Part shown: one piece after another, positions 1-9,372 of the stretch
Layout of the letters: each line of letters starts with the position of its first letter
Numbering within the stretch: the stretch's first letter is position 1
Source: Boesenbergia rotunda
Lineage: Eukaryota > Streptophyta > Magnoliopsida > Zingiberales > Zingiberaceae
Length of the DNA: 64,000 nucleotides
Direction: 5' to 3'
NCBI GenBank assembly: GCA_024364735.1
Contig: JAGFNQ010004724.1
Coordinates: 420,385-484,384 of the forward strand
Translations under genes and position numbers: made by a program
Notes under the pieces: generated by a model
What the model was told of the DNA's origin: nothing
Database searches by the model: none
What the model saw: the letters and a program-made list of their open reading frames with translations, nothing else

Positions 1-108
1 TAATTTTAGTTTGGTGAACTTCAATTTGTCTCCAGTCATGTGTCTGGAGCACCCGCTATCTAACATCCATTGGTCCAAATCTTTATGTTCCTACACATAA
101 AGAATTTT
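1..108 (-). pseudogene. El1 pol start: copia aspartic protease active-site region (partial)
   Basis: The minus strand reads W-M-L-D-S-G-C-S-R-H-M-T-G-D, the aspartic protease and gag-pre-integrase junction typical of plant copia polyproteins, with the catalytic DSG triad intact. Reading continues off the left edge. An in-frame TAG lies at 91-93, just before the motif, so this copy cannot make a continuous polyprotein without readthrough. The rest of pol is outside the window. Confidence 0.8.
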
Positions 109-868
109 TGGTGATTTGGATCCAATTTGAGTTAGAGATAGCTTAATTGAGTTTCACTTCCTAGTCTGTCTCACTCCAGTCTAGGGTTTTCAATCACGTT
201 AACCTTAAGGTTTTTGTGAGACAGGTTTGAGGGTAAAAATTAAATTTAAAAAGAAGTTTTAATTTATTTTGAAAAGTTTATTTAGTTTTGAAACAATTTA
301 TAGAACAGAAATTTTGAAAACTGATTAAAAGTTTTTTCGAAAAAGAAATAGGTTTAAGAAATAGAAATTTTGAAAGCAGATTAAGAGTTTTTTTTAAAAA
401 AAGGCTAGGTTAAAGAAATTTTAAAAACAGATAAGAATCTATAATTATTTGAAATTTGAGTTAGATTCGAATTTGACAAAAGATAATTTGAATTGAATTT
501 CAGAAATTGGCTTCCAGGTCTTGGCGAGGCACTAGGCCTTCTTTGGCCGTAGCCTTATGGGATCATCCACCCTTTCCCTTGACAAAGCCTTTTAATGAAA
601 TTTCATTTTCAAATTAAATTAGGTCATTTTCTGGTCTAACTAGCTTGGGTCTTGGATCGGTAGCTTCGACTGGTTTCACCAGTCTAAAGAGACCAAGTAG
701 ACTTGATCTTATTAGAGTTGGTTTCCCCAACGTACTATCATCTCACCTCCTCCCAATACTATGTTTTCAAGTTTCAAGTAATTGAGTCCTTAAATCTAAG
801 TATTCCTACATCTAAGCATGTCAAATTGCAGAAAATTAAATAAACATACAATCAAGCAATAAAAAAGA
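109..868 (-). other. El1 gag-pol spacer, AT-rich and noncoding
   Basis: About 760 bases between the end of the gag reading frame and the protease motif have no usable open frame. The part at about 505-770 is nearly identical to 42628-42890 in element G, including the block beginning TTGGCTTCCAGGTCTTGGCG. It could be an intron, a packaging or frameshift-control region, or a remnant. No splice sites can be assigned with confidence. Confidence 0.6.
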
Positions 869-2521
869 TTATCTAATTATAAAAATTGTTTTGATTTTGA
901 CTCCCCCTGGACTAAAGCCTCTGTATGGGTTAGGCAAGATGTGAATCTTGTCCTTGGGGATCCAAAATTGATTTGAACCAGTTGGTTTAGACAGGCACAG
1001 TTTTGGCACCCATGCCTGAACCTTAGGTCTTGACCGGTTCAGTACAGCAAAGTAAGATTTTTGCCGAGATTTGGTTCTATAGCCAAGTCCGGATCGGTTT
1101 AGAACAGACTTCTGTTTTCCAAGAATCATATCAAGATTCTTGGAACCAGAAGTGAATCGTTCTAAAGCTATTCTTAAGTCCTTAACTTGAGTTTTTAGGG
1201 AGGAGTTCTCTGATTCAAGTTTTTTAACTTGATCAGGGGTTCCTTCCTGAATTTTCTCAGTTAAGGATTTAGACTCAGCTCCCTCTTTCAGGAGTTTTAC
1301 TTCCTATCGGAGGGACTCGATTCGGAGTTTGGCTTTCGCCAAATCTCGGGATAGATAAGAAATAAGAGAATTTAATTGCAATTTTGAAAAACCTGTTACC
1401 CTTATTTCGCCGTCGTCGGAGAAGTTCAACTTGCCGTCGTCCTGGTCCGAGTCTGAGTCAGTCTCAATTTGATCCGAAGCGATCAGGGCTAGAAGATTGG
1501 ACTGCGGTACTTCTTCTTCTTCTTCTGAGGAAGACTCGTCCCAGGTTGCTTGGAGTGCCTTCTTCTTTCTAGTCTTTTTGGACTCCTTTAGGCTTGGACA
1601 TTCAGTCTTGTAGTGGCCCTTTTTCTTGCATTCGTAGCAGGTTACGTTGGGCTTGTGTTTGTCAGTTGCTGGTTCAGCTGGATCATCCTTTCTTCGGCTT
1701 GTTCTCCGTGTGTTGGCTTGATTCTTCAACTTTTTGTAGTAGCTTCGAGCTAGCCGGACCAGTTCAGATTGATCTCCTTCTTGATCTTCTGTTTCTGAGT
1801 CTGAGGTAGACTCGGGTTCAACTTGAGTTTTCTTCTTAGTCGTCCTTCCTATTTTTCCTGCAAAGAAAGCTATACTTTTCTCGGCCAAATTGCAGTTAGT
1901 CTGTTCATGAAGTTCAAGTTCAGAAAATAACTCATCTAACTTAATTTTTGAAAGATCCCTAGAGACCTTGTATGCATCTACCATAGATGCCCACAAGGTG
2001 GTCCTAGGGAACGCGTTTAGAGCATACCTTATAAGATCACGGTTTTGAACCTTGTGACCTATTGCTTGAAGACCGTTCATCAATTCCTGGATTCTAGAAT
2101 AGAGCTGAGCTGCTATCTCGTTATCTGCCATTCTGATGGTGAAGAGCTTGTTCAGTAGCAGATCGCGTTTGCTGATCCTCGTATCTGAAGTTCCTTCGTG
2201 GAGCTCGATCAGTTTAGCCCATAGCTCCTTGGCACTGTTGAAGGGGCCTACGCGGTTCAGCTCCTCTTTCGTTAGTCCGCATTGGAGGGTCTGAGTTGCT
2301 TTGGCGTCAGCTTCGATTTTGCGTTTAAGGGCAGTGTCCCACTCTGAGTAGTTTTGCGGTACGCCTTCAGCATTTGTGGGAATCATCAGTCCAAACTGGA
2401 TGATTATCCACATATCCACCTGAGTTTTCAGGTGGACCTCCATTCGACTTTTCCAGTAAGGAAAGTCTTCTCCACTGAAAAGTGGAGGTCTGGCGGTGCT
2501 AAAGCCCTCTTGGATGGCCAT
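869..2521 (-). pseudogene. El1 gag (capsid-nucleocapsid), one internal stop
   Basis: The start is the ATG ending at 2521, beginning M-A-I-Q-E-G-F, followed by R-P-P-L-F-S-G-E-D-F-P-Y-W, the usual N-terminus of plant copia gag (DUF4219 and retrotran_gag_2 type). A CCHC zinc knuckle (CYECKKKGHYKTEC) lies near 1600-1640. Acidic Ser/Glu stretches and a leucine-rich coiled segment follow. The frame stops at TAG 1301-1303 and resumes in the same frame to 869, through the motif G-S-K-N-L-D-M-I-L-G also seen in element D. Open reading upstream of 2521 continues into the LTR by chance. Gag would coat the element RNA in cytoplasmic particles. Confidence 0.85.
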
Positions 2522-2730
2522 TTGTTCTGAAATAGCAAACAAAAGAAAAACAACAAAAAATATTCCAAGACTTGGTCTTGGATTAGTAGTGCGGGAAAAT
2601 AAATAAAAACAAATTTCAAGGGGTGTTGCACCAACCTTGAAAGAAAAATATTTAACAAAAAATTGAGAGAGAAAACGAAAGAAATCCGAAAAATTTTCAA
2701 ACTGGTGGTTGCACCAAGTTTGAATTCCCC

Positions 2731-2742
2731 GCTCTGATACCA
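2731..2742 (-). other. El1 primer binding site (initiator tRNA-Met)
   Basis: The reverse complement is TGGTATCAGAGC, a 12-base match to the 3' end of plant initiator tRNA-Met. It lies two bases inside the LTR border at 2745 and fixes the element on the minus strand. Confidence 0.92.
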
Positions 2743-3187
2743 CTTGTTGGATCGAGAAATGCGAGAGAGGGGGGGGTGAATGTCGCAAATCGTTCGGATT
2801 TAAAAAAGAGTAAGTGCGCAGCGGAAATAAGACACAAAAAGCAACACAACGCTAACAAGGTCGTTTTACTTGGTTCGGAGCCTGGGTCGACTCCTACTCC
2901 AAGGCCCACAGTCGTTGACCGTTTACTTTGGGCAATTCTATAATGCGTAGAATAAGTACAGAAGAGAAATACAAATTGTAATAAGAAATATAACACTTCT
3001 GTATTTACCAACTCCCGGGGTAGGCTCGAGTTTCGGTGCAGCGTGAGGTCGACGGCGCTTCGGACTTGAGTTGAGAAGTTCCTGGAGCAGAGCGCGGTCG
3101 TCGGAGTGTTTGGATGCGTTGAATGAAAGTTGTAGAGCGTGGAAGCGTTCCAGTAAAATGATGCTTTGAAGAAGGGGGTCGAGGACC

Positions 3188-3196
3188 CTTTATATA
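3188..3196 (-). promoter_or_regulatory. El1 LTR TATA box within a short inverted repeat
   Basis: The minus strand reads TATATAAAG, flanked by CCC and GGG arms (CCCTATATAAAGGG). It lies between the palindrome array (upstream U3) and the primer site, where the transcription start of this LTR is expected. Confidence 0.6.
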
Positions 3197-3204
3197 GGGC
3201 CTAG

Positions 3205-3510
3205 GGGCGCCCTGGTTGACGGGGGTGCCCCCCACGTGGCAGCTGATCCGGCTGAAGCTCGATCGCCGTCTGATCCCCTTATCCTCGGGATCCGATTTGA
3301 CCGGGGCGCCCTGAGGACTCGGGGCGCCCGATTTGACCGGTCAAAGGCCTCATCTCTTCGGCTTCGCAGGGAAGCGCTTCGGCAGCTGGCAGTGGGGGCG
3401 CCCGAGACACGCGGGGCGCCCGCGATAAGCGGGTTGAAAACGCGTTGAAGACTTCAGCAGACTTGGGTTGACCATGGGGGCGCCCTGGTCGTTCGGGGCG
3501 CCCTGCTCAG
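3205..3510. repeat. GGGGCGCCC palindrome cluster in El1 U3
   Basis: At least six copies of GGGGCGCCC or GGGCGCCC variants are spaced by 20-60 bp, upstream of the TATA box in the sense direction. The same cluster occurs in both LTRs of element G. Each unit is self-complementary. They could be protein-binding sites or structural elements; the function is unknown. Confidence 0.75.
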
Positions 3511-3764
3511 CTTCTGCCTCACTCCTTTGAGGCTCTCTGAGCTGCAGATACTCAGTCCTTCGATCCTGCATCCAGGGTTAGTCCAAATAACAATAATATT
3601 ATTATTTTATACAGCCTTAGCTGTCTTGGTTCTGACTTTGGTCTCCAAAATGGAGCCCTAGGTCGAACCGACGCCTAATGTTCCCTCAAGGGGAACGCGT
3701 CCTCACCTACTCCTCTCGGGAGAGTCTACCTGGTGCCAACCGGATCCTCCAGTTGGACTTTTGC

Positions 3765-4040
3765 CCGGCAGTCCTTCGCCAGGTCTTGAGTTACCAAGCT
3801 GCCCTTCGCTTGGTGCCTAGCTGCCCTTCGCTAGGTCTTTTCTTCTGGCAGTCCTTCGCCAGCCTAGCAGTCCTTCGCTAGGTCTTTTCTTCTGGCAGTC
3901 CTTCGCCAGCCTAGCAGTCCTTCGCTAGGTCTTTTCTTCTGGCAGTCCTTCGCCAGTGCCTAGCAGTCCTTTGCTAGGGCTTCTGCTGTCTGGCAGTCCA
4001 TCGCCAGTGCCTAGCCTTCCTTCGCTAGGGCTTTTCCTGT
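3765..4040. repeat. Tandem hairpin array in El1 U3
   Basis: Eight or more units of the form stem-loop-stem occur in tandem: CTGGC-AGTCCTTC-GCCAG, CCTAGC-AGTCCTTC-GCTAGG, CTGGC-AGTCCATC-GCCAG and close variants. Loops are nearly constant, while the stem alternates between CTGGC/GCCAG and CTAGC/GCTAG with both arms changed. Matching arrays occur in G and F. Confidence 0.8.
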
Positions 4041-4140
4041 ACACTCAAGAAGCTTGTTAGACAACAACTAACCCTTAACTTTTGAACCCTTTTGCCAATA
4101 TCAAAACACAGGTTTGACTTGGGTGCATTCTGCACCAACA

Positions 4141-4315
4141 CAATCATCTACTGCTAGTTCAACATCTTGAGATGGCACATCGAAGTGTTCCACGATTGAT
4201 GCATTTAAATCACATTCATCTTTAATTATCATACTATGCATAATAATACATGATATCATTATATCATGTAAAATATTTTTCTACCAAAAATGTGAAGGTC
4301 CTGCAATATAATAAA
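4141..4315 (-). pseudogene. PIF/Harbinger-type transposase C-terminal remnant, copy 1
   Basis: The minus strand encodes G-P-S-H-F-W-stop-K-N-I-L-H-D-I-M, then I-I-M-H-S-M-I-I, the conserved C-terminal part of plant PIF/Harbinger (HARBI1-like) DDE transposases. It has an in-frame TAG and is cut at 4140 by El1. The homologous remnant at 29989-30228 extends further toward the C-terminus. It is a dead fragment. Confidence 0.65.
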
Positions 4316-4933
4316 ATTTAATCAAAATATAATTACTGATATAATTACTGATTTTTTTATTAGTGCATAATAATATATAATTAGTGTAACATATTTTTTT
4401 AATTAGTGCATAATAAAATATATATAAAATATAATTAGTGCATAATAAAATATATATTATTTAAATTAGTGATATAATTTATAATTATAATTAAAATTAA
4501 AAAATGTTTGATAAAAAAAAATTTTATTCAATTAAATCTTTATAACTATACTTAATAAAATTAAAATACGTTATTATATTATTTAATTTATATCTATAAT
4601 AAATAATTAATATTATTAAATACTTATGGAAAAATATTTATTATAAATTAATTTTAATTTATGATATTTAGTGGTATAATATTTACTAATATATATTATA
4701 TTTAATGATTATATATTATAATCATTTTTTAAAAATAAAAAAAATTAAAAATAATAATATCAACAAATTTGATGTTGCAACAGTCCAACACCAAATTTAG
4801 TGATGCACTGTTGCAACACCAAGAATGGTATTGAAATATAATCATCGGTTGGAGTATTATGGTGTAATATTTACTCTAAATATAGTGCAAAGGGGTTGGG
4901 TTGGAGATGGATTAATGATGGTAGTGCACTGAC

Positions 4934-4951
4934 TATATATATATATGTATA
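4934..4951 (+). promoter_or_regulatory. TA-rich core promoter of the DEFL gene
   Basis: A TATATATATATATATG-like stretch lies about 55-70 bp upstream of the ATG at 5004 and is preserved in copy 2 near 30883-30903. It is the best TATA candidate for the gene, although simple TA repeats are common in this DNA. Confidence 0.45.
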
Positions 4952-5003
4952 TCATCGAAAGCATTCTCAGTTAAATTATCCCAAGCTCTTATTCAAACTT
5001 GAG

Positions 5004-5374
5004 ATGGCAAAAGTATCTCTAGTGTTCTTCCTTGTCCTTCTTGTAGTCACCTCCTCAGGTATCTTCTTCTTTTAGTTGATGATAGCGATTGCTTTTACAA
5101 GTGACATGTCGATATTCTTTTTACATAATATCAATATTTGATTTCTTTGGTCATAAATACTATACAAAAAATTATATGCTAATGTATCTTAAAACATGCA
5201 GTTGGGACGACGAAGGTTCAAGGTGCGAGAGTTTGCACAAAGACGCTTCACGAAAGCGGATGCACCTTGGCTAAATGTCAACAAGAATGCTTTCTTAACT
5301 ATCATGGAAGGGGACAATGCATTGGGAATTTTGATGGATCGATTTATAAATGCATATGCATCTATAAATGCTAA
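5004..5374 (+). CDS. Defensin-like cysteine-rich secreted peptide (DEFL), two exons, intact
   Basis: Exons are 5004-5058 and 5202-5374, with a 143-bp phase-1 GT-AG intron, giving 75 residues. Exon 1 encodes a hydrophobic signal peptide (M-A-K-V-S-L-V-F-F-L-V-L-L-V-V-T). The mature part has eight cysteines at residues 30, 39, 44, 48, 58, 69, 71 and 75: C-x8-C-x4-C-x3-C-x9-C-x10-C-x-C-x3-C. This is the plant defensin (CS-alpha-beta) pattern, with CxxxC, CxC and a GxC gamma-core motif. The intron position just after the signal peptide is usual for this family. Such peptides are secreted and act in defence or in reproductive cell signalling; which role applies here cannot be read. The stop is followed by AATAAA at 5407. 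It is the only intact host gene recognised in the window. Confidence 0.85.
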
Positions 5375-5741
5375 TCTAGAAAGATGGATGGATATATACT
5401 CTAGCTAATAAAGTTGTTCTTCAACACTGTATATCAACTTTGAGTATCGATCCCATATCATAATTGATTGTATCAATTTGTGTTTTTTTATCATTTCGTG
5501 TTATATTCATTTTAGTAATAAAGCAACTATATATTGCTATACCTTTTATTACAGTTCATTACAAGAAAACGAAGTTTCATATATAGATAAAAAAATCCTT
5601 CTCTAAAAGTCATATTTTCATCTGTTAAGAAAATTTAAAATTGAATGTTTTTTGTCTATAATGTCCTATAATATAATTTCTAAATTTAAATTCCATTTAA
5701 AATTTATCTCTAAAACTTGTTTTCCAAGTATAATTTTACAT

Positions 5742-5953
5742 TTCGGGCTCTTAAAGAAGTGTCATTTGCCAACAAAGTTGGTTGCCTATCTTAGTTTCGT
5801 CTAACATGCCTAAACTTTGAATAAAAGAAGAACATAATTTGGATCTTAAATTATTTAAGGTGAAGTTCCACCCTTAGGAGGTTCCACAATATCATGATTT
5901 ACCAATCTTTCGGGTGAAGGTGGAGAAAAATCTAAGAGGAACATTATTATCTT
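5742..5953. other. Short host intergenic stretch
   Basis: AT-rich sequence lies between the duplication edge and element A. No open frame or recognisable feature is seen. Its last five bases, ATCTT (5949-5953), are the left target-site duplication of element A. Confidence 0.6.
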
Positions 5954-5980
5954 TGTAAAATACGGGGAGAAAAAAATTTG

Positions 5981-6033
<53 letters not shown>

Positions 6034-6632
6034 TAAAAGGAAAAGTATGAATTACATATACTTATAATAACCTCCCCTCCCCTCACGAGCCCTAAACCCG
6101 CAGCCAAGCGCCGCCCTTCCCGTTTTCTTCTCCTCATCGTGCCCTAGCGCAGGCACGCAGCCAGCGCCGACGCCGATCTTTCTTCCTCTTCCGCTCGCGA
6201 GCCCTAATCCGCAGCCTCGCCCCATCTCTTCTTCTTCTCCCGCATTAGATGAGATCTCTTGTCTCCAGCCAAAGGTTTTCGGTGAGATGAGATTGCCGGG
6301 TTGACTTCTGAGAAGCATCACAGTGTGGATGGAGTTAGGGTTCTGGTAGTTGATCCCGACCATAGGAAGGTAAGCCAACTTGCTTCTCTTGTACATGTTC
6401 CTACCCGATCATCACAAGAGTGGTTGACGCAAGGTGAGCCCTAATTCGCCCCAATCCAGGTTCTCTTCTAAACATCTGGCGGATTGGAGTCTAACTGGGC
6501 TCCTAGGGCAGCTTTTAGCATGTGTCGTGCGGATTCTTCATCTTGCCCAGATTCTGGTTTCTTCCAATCTGCTACCGAGAGATTTCCTAGCAGGTAATTG
6601 TTCCTTGATCTCCTATGTACTCTTGTTTCCCT
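5954..6632 (+). repeat. Element A 5' LTR, first part
   Basis: It matches 26653-27376 of the 3' LTR: TGTAAAATACGG start, a TA microsatellite, a TATA box, then a GC-rich transcribed leader. It is interrupted at 6632 by element B, with TCCCT duplicated at 6628-6632 and 18908-18912. The LTR continues at 18913. Confidence 0.88.
6032..6039 (+). promoter_or_regulatory. Element A LTR TATA box after a TA microsatellite
   Basis: TATAAAAG directly follows (TA)n at about 5981-6030. The same arrangement is found at 26729-26736 in the 3' LTR and 31855-31862 in element C, with different repeat lengths. Confidence 0.6.
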
Positions 6633-7121
6633 TGTAACGTCCTGGAAAATTCTCTTAATATTTTCTGAAAATATTGAGCATGTCTAGATAATTTTCCGAA
6701 GGACCTAGAGGTATTAATACGAAATTTGGCCTAGAAAATCCATGTTTTCTCATTTAAATTGAGAAAAACTAAGTACTAATGGGCCTTAGATGGACTTTCT
6801 AGTACCACGATTATAGGTGGATTTTTTGTAAAAAAATTAGTATAAATATAAATACGATTTAATTAGGCATATTAGCACGATTATGAGTAAGTCTTAGCCT
6901 AATGTTCCTATTTAAATCGAGAAATTAGGTACTAATGAGCTTTAAATGGGCCCAAAAATGGGTATTAATTAGGTAAAATTAATATAAATATAAAAGGATT
7001 TTATTTAGGAATATTAGCATAATTATGGGTGATTTTAGGGGGATTTTCGGAATTTAGGAACAATAAAATAATAAGATAAATGAAATAAAAATAAAAATAA
7101 AAATAAAGGTGCATGAGCCAA

Positions 7122-7175
7122 GGATTGAACCATGGACCTCTTGGACAACCATGCATGCTTTAACCAACTCACCTA
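7122..7175 (-). other. tRNA-like box A/box B module in the element B 5' LTR
   Basis: The minus strand reads TAGGTGAGTTGG (box A-like, near 7164-7175), then 31 bases, then GGTTCAATCC (box B-like, 7122-7131). Spacing and motifs resemble a tRNA gene core, with an anticodon-arm-like stretch between. No closed acceptor stem is visible, so a functional tRNA gene is unlikely. The 3' LTR copy is at 15746-15799. Confidence 0.55.
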
Positions 7176-7274
7176 GCAAGGGATTTCTATTGGGAAATGA
7201 AATAGAGTTTGGCTAAGGCTTAAGGGAAGATGAGGGGTCATGAAGAGACTCTTCATTTGCCTTCTTAAAGGGGC

Positions 7275-7280
7275 TATAAA
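7275..7280 (+). promoter_or_regulatory. Element B 5' LTR TATA box
   Basis: TATAAA in the context GGGCTATAAAGAGAGG is followed by a C/T-rich leader, as expected for the start of R. The 3' LTR copy is at 15899-15904. Confidence 0.6.
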
Positions 7281-9239
7281 GAGAGGGTTTGGGGGGTTAC
7301 TTCTCTTCTTCCATCAAGTCACCTTCTCCCCTCCTCCTTCTTCATTCTAGCCGAACACCAAGAAGGGGTTTTCCCTTGGAAAAAAACTCCACATCTCCAA
7401 GATCTAGGTTCCTTCCAAGGCTACAAGGGCAAGGAGGGATCAAGGGTCAAGAGCTCTACAAGTTCTTTCTCTTTTAAGGTCTAAAAATCAAGAAACCTCA
7501 AGTAAGACTCCCCCACCTGTGGTATATTAGTTCTTTATGATTTTCTATGATTTTTAGCATATTATAAAGGTTGGTTTGAGATTTTAAGTTGGAAAAGAAA
7601 GAAAACAAGAATCCTAGCCAAAGGGAGGGTTTCGGCCCTAGGACTTTTGGGTCCATAATGATGCTATAAATCCTAGTTATGTTTTCTAATATGCTCTCAT
7701 AATATTTAGAGGTTAAATATAATTTTGGGGAATTTTTGGGGTACCCTAGGGTCCCCTAGGGTTTTCGGCCAACCCATGAACTCATGGGTAGGGTTAAATC
7801 CAAACCCCCAAGCATATGTGTTGGGTATTATCATGATATAAGGGAGATTGAGGGTGACTTATGAGACCTTTTACAAGGCTTTGTGACCCACAAGTTTCGG
7901 CCAAGGTTGGATGGTAGGGAAAAAGTTAGGTCTTTCCCCAAGTAAGGGCTCTAATTAATGGCCCTTATAGTATGGTATGGTTGATGTTAATGGTTGATTG
8001 GGGATTTTAATGGAATTTTTCCATGCACCCATGCCTTAACAAGATTCGGCCAGCCCTAGGAAGGAGGGTTAAGGGTTAGGGTTAACCCTAATCATGAGGC
8101 CTAAGGGCTTCCTATGGTCATATAGGTAATGTATGTATGTTCCTTTACCTTGTGCTATCTTATATGCTTATGGAAATGATGGGATCCTTCCATGTAGGTT
8201 TCGGCCAAGGCCATGTAAATAGGGTTTGGTGGAGTTAAGGTTCAAAGAATGATGGTTTATGCTTATTATGAAGTATATATGTAGGTTCAAGCATGTGGTA
8301 GAAATTTAAGCTACCTATAACCCTAACTTTAAGCACCATGTTTATGTTTGTATGCTTATGATTGGATGCCATGCTTAATAGGGTTATTTATGAATGTCTT
8401 ATGTTTCATGTCATGCACTTGGATAGTAGGTAACATGTTTATGGAAGTCCTACCTATATATGCTATGTTATGTTAAGAACCACGCCATGTTATATGCTTA
8501 TGTTATGTTAAGAACCCTACTATGTTATATGCTCAGGTTATGTTAAGAACCATGTTATGATTATGATAAGAATGATACCATGATAAGTATGTTATGTTTA
8601 TGATAAGAATGATGCATGTCATGTTTTATATATGAAGATGTATGCCATGTTAATAAATAATGATGCATGCCATGTTATGAATAATGATGCATGCTATGTT
8701 ATGAATAATGATGCATGCCATGTTATGAATAATGATGCATGCCATGTTTATGAAGAAAGATAATGCTCATGCCTTCCAGGCATCATGATGGACAAGCATG
8801 TTTTAAGTCATGCTTCATGTAACAAGTTATGCCATGTTTGAATATGCCATGAATGTCTTATGAATGATGAAGCATGTAAAGTATTTTACTTTATGAATGG
8901 GGCTTGTACCGGACCGAAGTATGGGTCCAAGGGATGGGCACGTTAAGAACGCCCTGGTTCTGGACTACCGAAGCTGTCCACGGTTCTGGTACTACCGAAG
9001 CTGTGCAACAGGGATGGGCACCTTAAGAACGCCCCGGTTCGAGGACTACCGACTGTAACACCCCAAAATTCCCATTTTTAGTTCTTAAAGTCCTTAGAAT
9101 TATTTAAAAATGGTTTAGAAATATTCTAGATATTTTTATGGATTTTTAGAATATTTTTATGGAATTTTCCGAGTTCGTTTAGTATTTTAAAAAGGAAGAA
9201 AAAAAAAGAAAGGGAGAAAAAATCGTTAAGGGCAGCAGG

Positions 9240-9294
9240 GGGTTCGAACCCGCGACCAGCTCGAAACCAGGCAAGCGCGCGACCAGCCAGGCTA
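9240..9294 (-). other. tRNA-like module in the SL solo LTR
   Basis: The minus strand reads TAGCCTGGCTGGT (box A-like, 9282-9294) and GGGTTCGAACCC (box B-like, 9240-9251), about 30 bases apart. The T-arm-like part is perfectly self-complementary. It sits about 70 bp upstream of the LTR TATA box. The second SL copy ends before reaching this point. Confidence 0.55.
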
Positions 9295-9364
9295 GGGTAT
9301 CAAGCACAGCAAAGGGTGGAGAGACATATATTTAAGTTGTGGTTAGGTCAATCCGCCCCATGAA

Positions 9365-9372
9365 TATAAATA
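9365..9372 (+). promoter_or_regulatory. SL LTR TATA box
   Basis: TATAAATA is preceded by ATGAA and followed by a C/T-rich leader, as in the other LTRs of the window. Confidence 0.55.

Larger units (their letters stand above)
1..4140 (-). mobile_element. Element El1: Ty1/copia retrotransposon, left-truncated by the window edge
   Basis: Read on the minus strand, this is the 5' half of a copia element. An LTR (2745-4140) is followed after two bases by a primer site complementary to initiator tRNA-Met, then gag (2521 to 869), a noncoding spacer, and the start of pol at the window edge. The LTR has TG...CA ends. Only one LTR is visible, so the target-site duplication cannot be confirmed; the right flank is CAATC (4141-4145). 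The element cut into a PIF/Harbinger remnant that is longer in the duplicate locus at about 30,000. Gag and LTR resemble element G at 39079-45899. Confidence 0.88.
2745..4140 (-). repeat. El1 5' LTR (1396 bp)
   Basis: The LTR begins TGTTGG and ends CCAACA. It is homologous to the two 1274-bp LTRs of element G and shares the same modules: a G-run near one edge, a TATA box, an array of GGGGCGCCC palindromes, then a hairpin array. In the sense (minus) direction the LTR opens with a short hairpin, GGTGCA-GAA-TGCACC, immediately after the expected polypurine tract position. Confidence 0.9.
4141..5741. repeat. Host segmental duplication, copy 1
   Basis: This block is nearly collinear with 30115-31676, with scattered substitutions and small indels. 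It covers the PIF remnant, an AT-rich stretch and the DEFL gene. Similarity ends abruptly near 5741 (shared ...ATTTTACATTTC). The left limit is set by the El1 insertion. The two copies were probably a tandem duplication, later separated by element A. Confidence 0.85.

Noticed and set aside
2697..3571. Several open frames of 60-104 codons within and beside the El1 LTR
   Set aside because: They lie in LTR sequence, follow palindrome repeats and match frames seen in the G LTRs only because the DNA is repeated. No protein family is recognisable.
5089..5408. Two continuous frames of 61 and 70 codons over the DEFL locus
   Set aside because: They read through the intron or in the wrong frame. The spliced frame gives a signal peptide and all eight defensin cysteines, which is far more convincing.
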